From the NCBI RefSeq assembly GCF_020523825.1, contig NZ_JAJALK010000002.1, positions 248,001-312,000 of the forward strand: DNA of 64,000 nucleotides, given 5' to 3'. The translations under genes and the position numbers were made by a program. Below the pieces are notes generated by a model that saw nothing but the letters and a program-made list of their open reading frames with translations, searched no databases and was not told where the DNA came from. Of this stretch, positions 8,356 to 19,214 are shown one piece after another. This stretch comes from Methylobacterium brachiatum. GTDB taxonomy: Bacteria > Pseudomonadota > Alphaproteobacteria > Rhizobiales > Beijerinckiaceae. The first letter of the stretch is position 1; each line of letters begins with the position of its first letter.

Positions 8356-8628
8356 ATGGCAACGATCCGTCACGCGGTGATCCTGGGCGTCCTGCTCGGG
8401 GCGGCGCCGGCCCTGGCCCAGAGCTCGGCCAATCCGGACGGCGCCCGGGTCGGCCGCCGGATCACCGCGACGGGCCAGACCAAGCCGCCGAGCCCGGCCG
8501 TCACGGGCACGTCCCGGCCGGTCAACGAGGTCGCGATGATCAAGGCGCAGAAGGCCGCGGAAGCCCGCTCCAAGGCGTGGGACAGCAAGATGCGCCACAC
8601 GATGGGGACGATCTGCAACGGCTGCTGA
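8356..8628 (+). CDS. Small exported protein of unknown function
   Basis: 90 residues. The signal peptide MATIRHAVILGVLLGAAPALAQ ends in a normal AxA-like site, leaving a basic mature region of about 68 residues that ends CNGC. The two cysteines at the end could form a disulfide or bind metal. GGGAGA upstream is a fair ribosome binding site and a strong intrinsic terminator follows 14 bases after the stop, so this looks like a real single-gene transcript. Family not recognised. Confidence 0.72.
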   Translation: MATIRHAVILGVLLGAAPALAQSSANPDGARVGRRITATGQTKPPSPAVTGTSRPVNEVAMIKAQKAAEARSKAWDSKMRHTMGTICNGC

Positions 8629-8641
8629 GCCCGCATACGAC

Positions 8642-8672
8642 AAGGGGCCGCCCCTGCGGGCAGCCCCTTTTT
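8642..8672 (+). terminator. Rho-independent terminator of the small exported gene
   Basis: AAGGGGC pairs with GCCCCTT; there is one C/A mismatch, then GCCC pairs with GGGC around a CTGC loop, followed by a run of T (8668-8672). Confidence 0.85.
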
Positions 8673-8691
8673 GTTCGTCGACGTTCCGAAA

Positions 8692-8724
8692 CACACCCCG
8701 CCACCGGCTCGGCGCCGGGGTGTG
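8692..8724 (-). terminator. Hairpin just after rpsD
   Basis: CACACCCCG (8692-8700) and CGGGGTGTG (8716-8724) form a perfect 9-base stem 10 bases past the rpsD stop on the minus strand. There is no T-run, so it may work with the hairpin at 8642-8672. Confidence 0.6.
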
Positions 8725-8734
8725 ATCCCAAATA

Positions 8735-9352
8735 TCAGCGGGAGTAGAACTCGATGACGAGGTTCGGCTCCATCTGCACCGGGTAGGGCACCTCGGACAG
8801 GCTGGGGATGCGGGTGACGCGGGCGGTCATCTTGGCGTGATCGGCCTCGATGTAGTCCGGCACGTCGCGCTCGGGCAGCTGGGTCGCCACGATGACGATC
8901 TCGAGCTGGCGGGACGACTCCTTGACCTCGATGAGGTCGCCGGCCTTCACCTGGTAGCTCGGGATGTTGACCCGGACGCCGTTGACCTTGACGTGGCCGT
9001 GGTTGACGAACTGGCGCGCCGCGAACGGGGTCGCCACGAACTTCGCCCGGTACACCACGGCGTCGAGGCGCCGCTCGAGCAGGCCGACCAGGTTCTCGCC
9101 GGAATCGCCGCGCAGGCGGATCGCCTCGGCGTAGTAGCGGCGGAACTGCTTCTCGGTGATGTTGCCGTAATAGCCCTTGAGCTTCTGCTTGGCGCGCAGC
9201 TGCGTGCCGAAGTCGCTCATCTTGCCCTTGCGGCGCTGGCCGTGCTGGCCGGGACCGTATTCGCGGCGGTTGACGGGGCTCTTCGGGCGGCCCCAGATGT
9301 TCTGGCCCATGCGGCGGTCGAGCTTGTGCTTCGCCTGAATCCGCTTCGACAT
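8735..9352 (-). CDS. rpsD: 30S ribosomal protein S4
   Basis: 205 residues, the usual length. Begins [20 protein letters not shown] and has the S4 RNA-binding domain around residues 95-155 ([21 protein letters not shown], then [20 protein letters not shown]). S4 is a primary 16S rRNA binder that starts 30S body assembly, and in several bacteria it represses its own mRNA. The gene stands alone, not in the alpha operon, as is usual for alphaproteobacteria. The start at 9352 gives the canonical N-terminus; an in-frame ATG 57 bases upstream adds a non-conserved, basic extension. A structured leader lies upstream. Confidence 0.99.
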   Translation of the reverse strand: MSKRIQAKHKLDRRMGQNIWGRPKSPVNRREYGPGQHGQRRKGKMSDFGTQLRAKQKLKGYYGNITEKQFRRYYAEAIRLRGDSGENLVGLLERRLDAVVYRAKFVATPFAARQFVNHGHVKVNGVRVNIPSYQVKAGDLIEVKESSRQLEIVIVATQLPERDVPDYIEADHAKMTARVTRIPSLSEVPYPVQMEPNLVIEFYSR

Positions 9353-9495
9353 TTCTTCGCGTCCTCTCGAGACCGAGATTGAGGAACGCGCCCTCCTTTT
9401 CCCGGACATTCAGGTCGGGGACGACAGGGCGGGAGGATCCCGCCCACGGGTGCGCGTGAAAACGCGACGGGGCCCCGTGCGGAGCCCCATCGACG
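9353..9495 (-). other. Structured 5' leader of rpsD
   Basis: About 140 transcribed bases between the predicted rpsD promoter and its ATG. It holds a perfect 8-base hairpin with a 3-base loop (9427-9445), a 5-base stem with a 4-base loop (9453-9466), and a GC-rich pairing region around 9468-9492. In Escherichia coli and Bacillus, S4 represses by binding leader RNA; a similar role here is inference. Confidence 0.5.
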
Positions 9496-9501
9496 GCCGG
9501 G

Positions 9502-9530
9502 TCTTTAGGGTAAGGACCGGCCGGGGTCAA
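9502..9530 (-). promoter_or_regulatory. Predicted sigma-70-type promoter of rpsD
   Basis: On the minus strand TTGACC (-35, 9530-9525), a 17-base spacer, then TAAAGA (-10, 9507-9502). This is close to the housekeeping consensus and places the start near 9495. Confidence 0.65.
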
Positions 9531-9544
9531 CCACAGGAGGTTTT

Positions 9545-10048
9545 TTGCGGGTGGCCGAGACTTTCGGAATTCGGCGCGGGGCGCCAACCGACGCGGCGGC
9601 GATCCGGGCGCTGGTGGATGCGGCCTACGCCAAGTGGATCCCGCTGATCGGCCGTCTGCCGACCCCGATGCAGGCCGATTACGCGCAGGCCGTGCGGCAC
9701 CATCGGTTCGACCTGCTCCGATCCGGCGAAGGGTTGGCGGCGCTGATCGAGACCCTGCGCAGAGACGACGATCTGCTGATCGTCAACGTCGCGGTCCATC
9801 CGGATTGTCAGGGCCGCGGCTTCGGCACCGCGCTCCTGACCCACGCCGAGTCGATCGCCGCCGAGGCCGGGCTCCCGCGGCTGCGCCTCTACACGAATAA
9901 AAAATACACGGCGAACCTGCGCCTCTACGCGGCCCTCGGCTACCGGGTGGAGCGGGAGGCGCTGTATGCCGGCCCGGGCCGGACGCTGGACGACGACATC
10001 ACCGTGTACATGGTCAAGGACTTGGCGACAGAGCGCCAAGCCCCCTGA
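9545..10048 (+). CDS. GNAT-family N-acetyltransferase
   Basis: Up to 167 residues, a single GNAT domain: IRRGAPTDAAAIRALVDAAY at the start, LLIVNVAVHPDCQGRGFGTA (acetyl-CoA pyrophosphate loop Q-x-x-G-x-G/A) and NLRLYAALGYRVERE near the end. Substrate unknown. A strong AGGAGG lies at 9535-9540, four bases before the TTG at 9545 and ten before the GTG at 9551, so either codon may be used. Divergent from rpsD: its ribosome site nearly touches the rpsD -35 box, so its own promoter must lie inside the rpsD leader. Confidence 0.85.
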   Translation: MRVAETFGIRRGAPTDAAAIRALVDAAYAKWIPLIGRLPTPMQADYAQAVRHHRFDLLRSGEGLAALIETLRRDDDLLIVNVAVHPDCQGRGFGTALLTHAESIAAEAGLPRLRLYTNKKYTANLRLYAALGYRVEREALYAGPGRTLDDDITVYMVKDLATERQAP

Positions 10049-10058
10049 GAGGTCCCGG

Positions 10059-11855
<1,797 letters not shown>

Positions 11856-11911
11856 CTAGGTCCCGGCGGTTGTATCGCCCGATCCGCCAGATAAGGCGGC
11901 CGGGAGGATAC

Positions 11912-13036
11912 ATGTCGGACGGACCATCGCAGCCTCGCCCGCGCCAGGGCAGGACACAATTGGAGACCGGATTGCCGCGGCGACAGATGTTCGGAGCGCT
12001 CGCCGCGGCGGGCCTCGCCGCGACCCTGCCCCCCTCCGCCGCGACGGCCGCACCGTCCGCGCGGCTGCAGACGGAGGAATTCCGGCTGCCGTGGAGCGAG
12101 CCGGGCATCGACATCTACGTGCGCAACAAGCACCCGGCCGGGACAGACCGGTTCCCGGGCGACAGGATCCTGCTGTTCGTGCACGGCTCGACCTACCCGG
12201 CCTCCACGGCCTTCGACCTGCCGCTCGGCGGGATGTCGGCGATGGACTACTTCGCCGGCCAGGGTTTCGACGTCTACCTCGTGGACCTGCCGGGCTACGG
12301 GCAATCCGGGCGCCCGGCGCCGATGAGCGCGCCGGCCGCCGACAACCCGCCGTTCATGCGCACGCCGGACGCGGCCAAGGTGGTGGGGCAGGTCGTCGAC
12401 TTCATCCTGAAGCGGCGCAACGTCGACAAGATCGACCTGATGGGCTGGTCCTGGGGGACCTCGACCATGGGGCTCTACACCAGCACCCACAACGACCGGG
12501 TCAACCGGCTGGTCCTGTACGCGCCGCAATGGCTGGCGCGTACGCCGTCGCTGATGGGCGGCGGCTCCGGGCCGCTCGGTGCCTATCGCAGCGTCAGCCG
12601 CGACAGCGCCAAGGCGCGCTGGCTCACCGGCGTGCCCGAGGAGAAGAAGGCCGACCTGATCCCGCCGGGCTGGTTCGACCAATGGGCCGACGCGACCTTC
12701 GCCAGCGATCCGGTCGGCGCCGGGCAAACGCCGCCGGTGCTGCGCGCACCGAACGGCACCGTAGCCGACAAGGATGCGTACTGGGCGGCGGGCAAGCCGC
12801 TCTACGATCCGGGCGACATCCGCGTGCCCGTGCTGCTCATCCACGCCGAATGGGACGCGGACCTGCCGAGCTACCAGGCCCAGGAATACTTCACCAGGCT
12901 CACGCACGCCCCCTACAAGCGCTTCATCGAGCTCGGGGAGGGCACGCATACGGTGATGATGGAGAAGAACCGCATGCAGTTCCTCCACGCGGTCGCGGCC
13001 TTCCTCACGGAGGCAGACCCGCAGGCGTTGAACTGA
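11912..13036 (+). CDS. Tat-exported alpha/beta hydrolase
   Basis: 374 residues from ATG 11912, which is preceded by GGGAGG. Residues 1-49 are a twin-arginine-type leader (LPRRQMFGALAAAGLAA, cleavage after TAA or nearby). The mature part is an alpha/beta hydrolase: FVHGSTYPAS (oxyanion), LVDLPGYGQSGRP, nucleophile elbow GWSWGTSTMG, acid in HAEWDADLP and histidine in GEGTHTVMMEKNR. Periplasmic esterase, lipase or lactonase by inference; substrate not evident. Convergent with the methylmalonyl-CoA mutase gene. Confidence 0.87.
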   Translation: MSDGPSQPRPRQGRTQLETGLPRRQMFGALAAAGLAATLPPSAATAAPSARLQTEEFRLPWSEPGIDIYVRNKHPAGTDRFPGDRILLFVHGSTYPASTAFDLPLGGMSAMDYFAGQGFDVYLVDLPGYGQSGRPAPMSAPAADNPPFMRTPDAAKVVGQVVDFILKRRNVDKIDLMGWSWGTSTMGLYTSTHNDRVNRLVLYAPQWLARTPSLMGGGSGPLGAYRSVSRDSAKARWLTGVPEEKKADLIPPGWFDQWADATFASDPVGAGQTPPVLRAPNGTVADKDAYWAAGKPLYDPGDIRVPVLLIHAEWDADLPSYQAQEYFTRLTHAPYKRFIELGEGTHTVMMEKNRMQFLHAVAAFLTEADPQALN

Positions 13037-13044
13037 GCCTAACC

Positions 13045-13070
13045 CCGTCTCCCCGCCATCGGGGAGACGG
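13045..13070. terminator. Bidirectional hairpin between convergent genes
   Basis: CCGTCTCCCCG, loop CCAT, CGGGGAGACGG: perfect 11-base stem between the hydrolase stop and the mutase stop. No T-tract on either side. Confidence 0.7.
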
Positions 13071-13079
13071 AACCCGATC

Positions 13080-15245
13080 CTACTCTGCCGCCTGGCGCGC
13101 CGTGTAGCCCAGCCGCTCGTTCAGCGCGCGGATCAGCTTGACCGCGGCCTCGGCGATCACCGTGCCGGGCGGGAAGATCGCCGAGGCGCCGGCCGCCACC
13201 AGGGCGTCGTAGTCGCCCGGCGGGATCACGCCGCCGATGGCGATCATCACGTCGTCGCGGCCCTGCTCGGTGAGCGCGGCCTTCAGCTCCGGCACCAGGG
13301 TGAGGTGGCCGGCCGCCAGCGACGAGACGCCGACGATGTGCACGTCGTTCTCCACCGCCTGCCGGGCGGCCTCGGCCGGGGTGGCGAAGAGCGGTCCGAT
13401 ATCCACGTCGAAGCCGAGATCGGCAAACGCCGAGGCGATGACCTTCTGGCCACGGTCGTGCCCGTCCTGGCCCATCTTGGCGACCAGGATGCGCGGCCGG
13501 CGGCCATCGTTCTCCTCGAACGCCTCGACCAGCGCCCGGACTTCCTCGACCACTGGCGACATGCCCCCCACCTCGCGCTTGTAGACGCCGGAGATCGAGC
13601 GGATCTCGGCGCGGTGCCGGCCCCAGGCCTTCTCCAGGGCCTCGGAAATCTCGCCGACCGTGGCCTTGGCCCGGGCCGCGTCGACGGCCAGCGCCAGCAG
13701 GTTCTCGTTCGTGTCGGCGGCCTTGGTCAGCGCCTCGAGCCGCGCCGTGACGGCGGCCTCGTCGCGCTCGGAGCGCAGGCGCTTGAGCTTGTCGATCTGC
13801 AGGCGGCGGACATTGCCGTTGTCGACCCGCAGGAGGTCGATGGCCATGTCGTCGTCGGCCTTGAACTTGTTGATGCCCACGATGGTCTGGCGGCCGGAAT
13901 CGATCCGGGCCTGGGCCCGGGCGGCGGCCTCCTCGATCCGCAGCTTGGGGATGCCGGCCTCGATCGCCTTGGCCATGCCGCCGAGCTGGTCGACCTCGCG
14001 GATATGCTCCCAGGCCCGGGCCACGATGTCGGCGGTGAGCTTCTCCACGTAGTAGGAGCCGCCCCACGGGTCGACGATCCGGGTGGTGCCGCTCTCCTGC
14101 TGCAGGAACAGCTGGGTGTTGCGGGCGATCCGGGCGGAGAAGTCGGTGGGGAGCGCCAGCGCCTCATCGAGGGCGTTGGTGTGCAGGGATTGCGTGCCGC
14201 CCTGCGTCGCCGCCATAGCCTCGATATTGGTGCGGGTGACGTTGTTGAACACGTCCTGGGCGGTGAGCGACCAGCCCGACGTCTGGGAGTGGGTGCGCAG
14301 CGCCAGGGACTTGTCGGACTTCGGATCGAACCCCTTCACCAGCTTCGCCCAGATCAGGCGCGCGGCCCGCATCTTGGCGATCTCCATGAAGAAGTTGGTC
14401 GAGATCGCCCAGAAGAACGACAGGCGCGGGGCGAACTGGTCGATGGTCAGGCCGGCGGCGAGGCCAGCCTTGATGTACTCGACGCCGTCGGCGAGCGTAT
14501 AGGCGAGCTCCAGGTCGTTCGTGGCGCCTGCCTCCTGCATATGGTAGCCGGAGATCGAGATCGAGTTGAACTTCGGCATGTTCTTCGACGTATAGGCGAA
14601 GATATCGGAAATGATCCGCATCGATCCCTTGGGGGGATAGATGTAGGTGTTGCGGACCATGAACTCCTTGAGAATATCGTTCTGGATCGTGCCGGCGAGC
14701 TTCTGCGGCGGCACGCCCTGCTCCTCGGCGGCGACGATGTAGAGGGCGAGGATCGGCAGCACCGCGCCGTTCATCGTCATCGACACGGTCATCTCGTCGA
14801 GCGGGATGCCGGAGAACAGCGTCCGCATGTCGTAGATCGAGTCGATCGCCACGCCGGCCATGCCGACATCGCCCGAGACGCGGGGGTGGTCGGAATCGTA
14901 GCCGCGGTGGGTGGCGAGGTCGAAGGCCACCGACAGGCCCTTCTGGCCGGCCGCGAGGTTGCGCCGGTAGAAGGCGTTCGAATCCTCGGCCGTGGAGAAG
15001 CCGGCATATTGCCGGATCGTCCAGGGCTGGGTGACGTACATGGTCGGGTAGGGGCCGCGCAGGAACGGCGCGATGCCGGGATAGGTGTCGAGGAACTCGA
15101 TGCCCTCCCGGTCCTCCGGCCCGTAGCGACCCTTCACCGGAATCCCCTCCGGGGTCATCCAGGGCTCGCCGAGGGCCGGCGACGCCACCGCCAGCGGCTC
15201 GCCGACCAGAGGGATCTCGGCGAAGTTCGGGATGCGGGTGGTCAT
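13080..15245 (-). CDS. mcmA: Methylmalonyl-CoA mutase, large (catalytic) subunit
   Basis: 721 residues. Adenosylcobalamin enzyme that isomerises (R)-methylmalonyl-CoA to succinyl-CoA, a late step of propionyl-CoA assimilation and of the ethylmalonyl-CoA pathway used for glyoxylate regeneration in methylotrophs. The TIM barrel has [40 protein letters not shown] and [14 protein letters not shown] (substrate channel). The C-terminal B12 domain has the base-off motif DGHDRG at 594-599 with His596. The small subunit (mcmB) is not adjacent, as in Methylobacterium. Probably transcribed alone. Confidence 0.97.
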   Translation of the reverse strand: MTTRIPNFAEIPLVGEPLAVASPALGEPWMTPEGIPVKGRYGPEDREGIEFLDTYPGIAPFLRGPYPTMYVTQPWTIRQYAGFSTAEDSNAFYRRNLAAGQKGLSVAFDLATHRGYDSDHPRVSGDVGMAGVAIDSIYDMRTLFSGIPLDEMTVSMTMNGAVLPILALYIVAAEEQGVPPQKLAGTIQNDILKEFMVRNTYIYPPKGSMRIISDIFAYTSKNMPKFNSISISGYHMQEAGATNDLELAYTLADGVEYIKAGLAAGLTIDQFAPRLSFFWAISTNFFMEIAKMRAARLIWAKLVKGFDPKSDKSLALRTHSQTSGWSLTAQDVFNNVTRTNIEAMAATQGGTQSLHTNALDEALALPTDFSARIARNTQLFLQQESGTTRIVDPWGGSYYVEKLTADIVARAWEHIREVDQLGGMAKAIEAGIPKLRIEEAAARAQARIDSGRQTIVGINKFKADDDMAIDLLRVDNGNVRRLQIDKLKRLRSERDEAAVTARLEALTKAADTNENLLALAVDAARAKATVGEISEALEKAWGRHRAEIRSISGVYKREVGGMSPVVEEVRALVEAFEENDGRRPRILVAKMGQDGHDRGQKVIASAFADLGFDVDIGPLFATPAEAARQAVENDVHIVGVSSLAAGHLTLVPELKAALTEQGRDDVMIAIGGVIPPGDYDALVAAGASAIFPPGTVIAEAAVKLIRALNERLGYTARQAAE

Positions 15246-15301
15246 GGCGGTGACTCGTTGTGGCGTTTGTCACCTCATTATAGACGGCCCCGGAAACCGG
15301 G

Positions 15302-16087
15302 CTACTCCCCCACAGGTCTAGAGGTCCGGCGGCCGCGCAGGATGATGTAGATCACCGCGCCCGCCAGCATCAGCGCCATCCCGTACCAGGTCAGGGCGTA
15401 GACGAGGTGGCTGTTCGGGAAGGCGATCACCGTGAGCCCGCCCACCGGCAGGCCGCCGGGATTGGGCGTCGCGTCGGCATCGACGAAGTAGGGGGCGACG
15501 TCGGTCAGGCCCCGGGCGGCCGCGATGGCGGCGACGTCCCGCGAGTACCAGCGCCCGTCCCCGGGGTCGTTCGCCCGCAGGAAGGCGCCGCCGGGCTCGG
15601 TCGGCCGCAGGAGGCCGGTCACCCGCGCCTCGCCCGCCACCTGCCCGGCCTGACGGGTCGCGGGATCGCGGTTCGCCCCCGGCACGAAGCCGCGATTGAC
15701 CAGGACGATCGTGCCGTCGGGCCGGCGGAGCGGCGTCAGCACCCAGAACCCGCCGCCGCGCTCGGTGACGGCCTGCACCAGGGTCTCGCGATCGTGCAGG
15801 AAGGTGCCGGACAGCCAGACATGCCGGTAGGCGTCGTCGGGGCCGATGTGCGGCCATTCGGCGGGGCCGGGGGCCGGCACGGCCGGGGCGTGGACCCGGG
15901 CATCGACCCGGGCGATCAGGTCGAGCTTCCAGGCCCGGCGCTGGACCTGCCAGGTCCCGAGGCCCAGCAGGACAACGAACACGACGCCCACGGCCACGCC
16001 GAACAGGACGCGCCTCAGCAACGAGAGCGGGGCCGGGGAGGGGGCCGATCCCGGCTCAGCCCCCTCTCCCGACCCCGCGGGCCTCAT
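15302..16087 (-). CDS. SURF1-family oxidase assembly protein
   Basis: About 261 residues from ATG 16087. Two membrane helices, near residues 25-45 (LFGVAVGVVFVVLLGLGTWQ) and near the C-terminus (YALTWYGMALMLAGAVIYII), flank a periplasmic domain. SURF1 signatures are LGTWQVQRRAWK, VNRGFVP and YALTWYGMAL. SURF1 proteins help insert heme a into cytochrome aa3 oxidases. Here the gene follows cyoD by 14 bases, last in a cyo operon, suggesting a role in maturing this bo3-type oxidase, or that the oxidase uses heme a. Confidence 0.93.
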   Translation of the reverse strand: MRPAGSGEGAEPGSAPSPAPLSLLRRVLFGVAVGVVFVVLLGLGTWQVQRRAWKLDLIARVDARVHAPAVPAPGPAEWPHIGPDDAYRHVWLSGTFLHDRETLVQAVTERGGGFWVLTPLRRPDGTIVLVNRGFVPGANRDPATRQAGQVAGEARVTGLLRPTEPGGAFLRANDPGDGRWYSRDVAAIAAARGLTDVAPYFVDADATPNPGGLPVGGLTVIAFPNSHLVYALTWYGMALMLAGAVIYIILRGRRTSRPVGE

Positions 16088-16101
16088 CTCCGGACGCGCG
16101 C

Positions 16102-16506
16102 TCAGCGGGCGTTGTTCATGACGTCGTGGGCATCCATCGGCATCATGTTGTGATTGAGGTGGTACATCACCCACACCGAGCCCGCGAGCATGATCACCAC
16201 CACCATGATGGTGAAGATCAGCGCCAGGAAGGTCCAGCCGCCCTCCGACTTCGTGTTCATGTGCAGGAAGTAGATGATGTGCACGACCATCTGCACACCG
16301 CCCAAGGCCAGGATCACCAGGGTGGTGACGAGGCTGTTGTCGAGCACGTTGCCCATCACCAGCCAGAACGGGATCACCGTCAGGATCACCGACAGGACGA
16401 AGCCGGTGATGTAGCTGCCGAAGGAGCCGTGCCCGCCCTCGCTGTGGGCGTGGGCGTCGTGGGTGTCCTGACCGTGACCGGTCAGGTGGTGCGCGTCGGC
16501 GCTCAT
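16102..16506 (-). CDS. cyoD: Cytochrome o ubiquinol oxidase subunit IV
   Basis: 134 residues with three membrane helices (SYITGFVLSVILTVIPFWLV; LVTTLVILALGGVQMVVHII; FLALIFTIMVVVIMLAGSVW) after a His-rich N-terminus (about residues 5-28). The motif VHIIYFLHMN is the CyoD/CtaF signature. Small accessory subunit that stabilises the oxidase. Its ATG overlaps the cyoC stop as ATGA. The extra histidines could bind copper, which is inference. Confidence 0.95.
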   Translation of the reverse strand: MSADAHHLTGHGQDTHDAHAHSEGGHGSFGSYITGFVLSVILTVIPFWLVMGNVLDNSLVTTLVILALGGVQMVVHIIYFLHMNTKSEGGWTFLALIFTIMVVVIMLAGSVWVMYHLNHNMMPMDAHDVMNNAR

Positions 16507-17135
16507 TCGAGCACTCCCATCAGGTAGACGACGGTGAACACCCCGATCCAGATCAGATCGAGGAAGTGCCAGAACATCGACAGGCACATCAGCCGGCGCT
16601 TGTTCTCGACGATCAGGCCGTGCTTGCGCAGCTGCACCAGCAGCACGACCAGCCAGAGGATGCCCACCGAGACGTGCAGGCCGTGCGTCGCCACCAGGGT
16701 GTAGAACGACGACAGGAAGGCGCTGCGCCAGGGCGGGGCGCCCTCATGGAACAGGTGGACGAATTCCCGGATCTCCAGGGCCACGAAGGCCACGCCGAAC
16801 AGGCCGGTGATCGCGAGCCAGATCTGGGTCTGCTTGATCCGGTCCCGGTCCATCTCCAGCATGGCGAAGCCGTAGGTGATGGACGAGAACAGCAGCATCG
16901 CGGTGTTCACCGCGATGCCCGTCAGGTCGAACAGGTCCTTGGGGGTCGGCCCGGCCGCGTAGCTGCGGCCGAGCACGCCATAGGTCGCGAACAGGGTCGC
17001 GAAGATGAGGCAATCGCTCATCAGGTAGAGCCAGAACCCGAGCATCGTCGAGCCCTCGGAATGATGGCCCTCCTCGTCGGTCTGGTAGAAGACCGGCGCC
17101 GCGGCGCCGGGGGGTGCAGTTTCCGCGTGCATCAT
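16503..17135 (-). CDS. cyoC: Cytochrome o ubiquinol oxidase subunit III
   Basis: 210 residues, five predicted helices, of the heme-copper oxidase subunit III type: LGFWLYLMSDCLIFATLFAT, EIREFVHLFHEGAPPWRSAF, TLVATHGLHVSVGILWLVV and LDLIWIGVFTVVYLMGVLE. Supports proton pumping and stability of the complex. Starts 4 bases after the cyoB stop and overlaps cyoD. Confidence 0.97.
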   Translation of the reverse strand: MMHAETAPPGAAAPVFYQTDEEGHHSEGSTMLGFWLYLMSDCLIFATLFATYGVLGRSYAAGPTPKDLFDLTGIAVNTAMLLFSSITYGFAMLEMDRDRIKQTQIWLAITGLFGVAFVALEIREFVHLFHEGAPPWRSAFLSSFYTLVATHGLHVSVGILWLVVLLVQLRKHGLIVENKRRLMCLSMFWHFLDLIWIGVFTVVYLMGVLE

Positions 17136-17139
17136 CGGA

Positions 17140-19140
17140 TCACGCCATCTCCAGCTCGCGCGTCCTCTGACCTTCCGTCCGACTGACCGTGTCGGCAGGA
17201 ATGTAGTAGTCGCGATTGTAATTAAAGGTGTGAAGGATCGCGACGAGGATGATCGCCACGAAGCTGAGCGCCGCCAGCCACCAGACGTACCAGACCATGG
17301 CCAGGCCGAAGGTGAAGTTCAGACCGGCCAGGATGGCGCCGGCGGCGGTGTTCTTGGGCATGTGGATCGGCTTGTAGCCGGTCATCGGCCGGGCGAAGCC
17401 GCGGTTCTTCATGTCCCACCACGCGTCGGAATCGTGCACCACCGGGGTGAAGGCGAAGTTGTAGTCCGGCGGCGGCGAGGAGGTGGACCATTCCAGGGTC
17501 CGGCCGCCCCACGGATCGCCGGTCAGGTCGCGCAGCTTCTCGCGGTTGCGGATCGAGACCACGAACATCACGATCTGCGAGGCGATACCCAGGGCGATGA
17601 GCCCCGCGCCGCAGGCCGCGATGACGAACCAGATCTGCAGCGACGGGTCGTCGAAGTGCTGCATGCGCCGGGTCACGCCCATCAGGCCGAGCACGTAGAG
17701 CGGCATGAAGGCGACGTAGAACCCGCTCACCCAGAACACGAGGGCCATCTTCCCCCAGAACTCGTCGAGCTTGAACCCGAAGGCCTTGGGGAACCAGAAG
17801 GTGACGCCGGCGAACATGCCGAACAGCACGCCGCCGATGATCACGTTGTGGAAGTGCGCGATCAGGAACAGCGAGTTGTGGAGCACGAAGTCGGCCGGGG
17901 GCACCGCCAGCAGGACGCCGGTCATGCCGCCGATCACGAAGGTGACGATGAACGCCACCACCCACATCATCGGCACCTCGAACCGGATCCGGCCGCGGTA
18001 CATCGTGAACATCCAGTTGAAGATCTTCGCGCCCGTGGGGATCGAGATGATCATCGTCGTGATCCCGAAGAACGAGTTCACGTCGGCGCCCGAGCCCATG
18101 GTGAAGAAGTGGTGCAACCAGACCAGGTAGGCGAGGATGGTGATCACCACCAGCGCGTAGACCATCGAGGTGTAGCCGAACAACCGCTTGCCGCAGAAGG
18201 TCGAGGTGATCTCGGAGAACACCCCGAAGGCCGGCAGGATCAGGATGTAGACCTCCGGGTGACCCCAGATCCAGATCAGGTTGAAGTACAGCATGGCGTT
18301 GCCGCCAAGGTCGTTCGTGAAGAAGTGCGTGCCGACGTAGCGGTCGAGCGACAGCATCGCGAGAACGGCCGTCAGGATCGGGAAGGCGGCCACGATCAGG
18401 ATGTTGGTGCACAGCGACGACCAGACGAAGATCGGCAGCTTCATCATGGTCATGCCGGGCGCGCGCATCTTCACGATGGTCGCGATCAGGTTGATGCCCG
18501 AGAGCAAGGTCCCGATACCCGCGATCTGCAGCGCCCAGATGTAGTAGTCGACGCCGACGCCGGGGCTCATCGCGGCTCCGGAGAGCGGCGGGTAGGCGAG
18601 CCAGGTGGCGCGCGAGAACTCGCCGACGAACAGCGAGACCATCACGAGGATGCCGCCGGCCACCGTCATCCAGAAGCTGAAGTTGTTCAGGAACGGGAAG
18701 GCCACGTCGCGCGCGCCGATCTGCAGCGGCACCGCGAAGTTCATCATGCCCGTGACGAACGGCATCGCCACGAAGAAGATCATGATCATACCGTGGGCGG
18801 TGAAGATCTGATCGTAGTGGTGCGGCGGCAGGAAGCCCTGCTCCGAGCCGAACGCGATCGCCTGCTGCGAGCGCATGAGCAGCGCGTCGGCAAAGCCGCG
18901 CAGCAGCATGATCAGCGCGAAGATGCAGTACATGATACCGATCTTCTTGTGGTCGATGGACGTGACCCAGTCACGCCACAGCGGCCCCCAGAAGCGGAAA
19001 TACGTGATCACGCCGAGGACGGCGAGGCCGACCACGGCCACGCCGGCGAAGGTCGCCTGCAGGATGGGCTCGTGATACGGGATCTGCTCGATCGTAAATC
19101 GGCCGAGGATCAACTGTTGTAGGTCCAGGTTTGCGAACAT
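17140..19140 (-). CDS. cyoB: Cytochrome o ubiquinol oxidase subunit I
   Basis: 666 residues, about 15 helices. Catalytic subunit of the bo3 quinol oxidase, reducing O2 to water at a heme-copper centre while pumping protons. Seen: [16 protein letters not shown] (low-spin heme ligand region), [15 protein letters not shown] (CuB His with the cross-linked His-Tyr region and the conserved glutamate), [10 protein letters not shown] (CuB His pair), [11 protein letters not shown] and [13 protein letters not shown] (heme ligands). Lies 74 bases after cyoA. Confidence 0.98.
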   Translation of the reverse strand: MFANLDLQQLILGRFTIEQIPYHEPILQATFAGVAVVGLAVLGVITYFRFWGPLWRDWVTSIDHKKIGIMYCIFALIMLLRGFADALLMRSQQAIAFGSEQGFLPPHHYDQIFTAHGMIMIFFVAMPFVTGMMNFAVPLQIGARDVAFPFLNNFSFWMTVAGGILVMVSLFVGEFSRATWLAYPPLSGAAMSPGVGVDYYIWALQIAGIGTLLSGINLIATIVKMRAPGMTMMKLPIFVWSSLCTNILIVAAFPILTAVLAMLSLDRYVGTHFFTNDLGGNAMLYFNLIWIWGHPEVYILILPAFGVFSEITSTFCGKRLFGYTSMVYALVVITILAYLVWLHHFFTMGSGADVNSFFGITTMIISIPTGAKIFNWMFTMYRGRIRFEVPMMWVVAFIVTFVIGGMTGVLLAVPPADFVLHNSLFLIAHFHNVIIGGVLFGMFAGVTFWFPKAFGFKLDEFWGKMALVFWVSGFYVAFMPLYVLGLMGVTRRMQHFDDPSLQIWFVIAACGAGLIALGIASQIVMFVVSIRNREKLRDLTGDPWGGRTLEWSTSSPPPDYNFAFTPVVHDSDAWWDMKNRGFARPMTGYKPIHMPKNTAAGAILAGLNFTFGLAMVWYVWWLAALSFVAIILVAILHTFNYNRDYYIPADTVSRTEGQRTRELEMA

Positions 19141-19214
19141 GGGATCGGCCCGTTCAATGGGTTCGACGGCGACCGCCGGTTTTGGGTGTGGGGCCCGCGT
19201 TCACGCGAGCGGTC

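Noticed and set aside
8142..8357. 71-residue minus-strand frame before the DUF2293-like gene
   Set aside because: It overlaps the promoter of the divergent small exported gene, and has no ribosome site or recognisable pattern, despite ending next to the next start.
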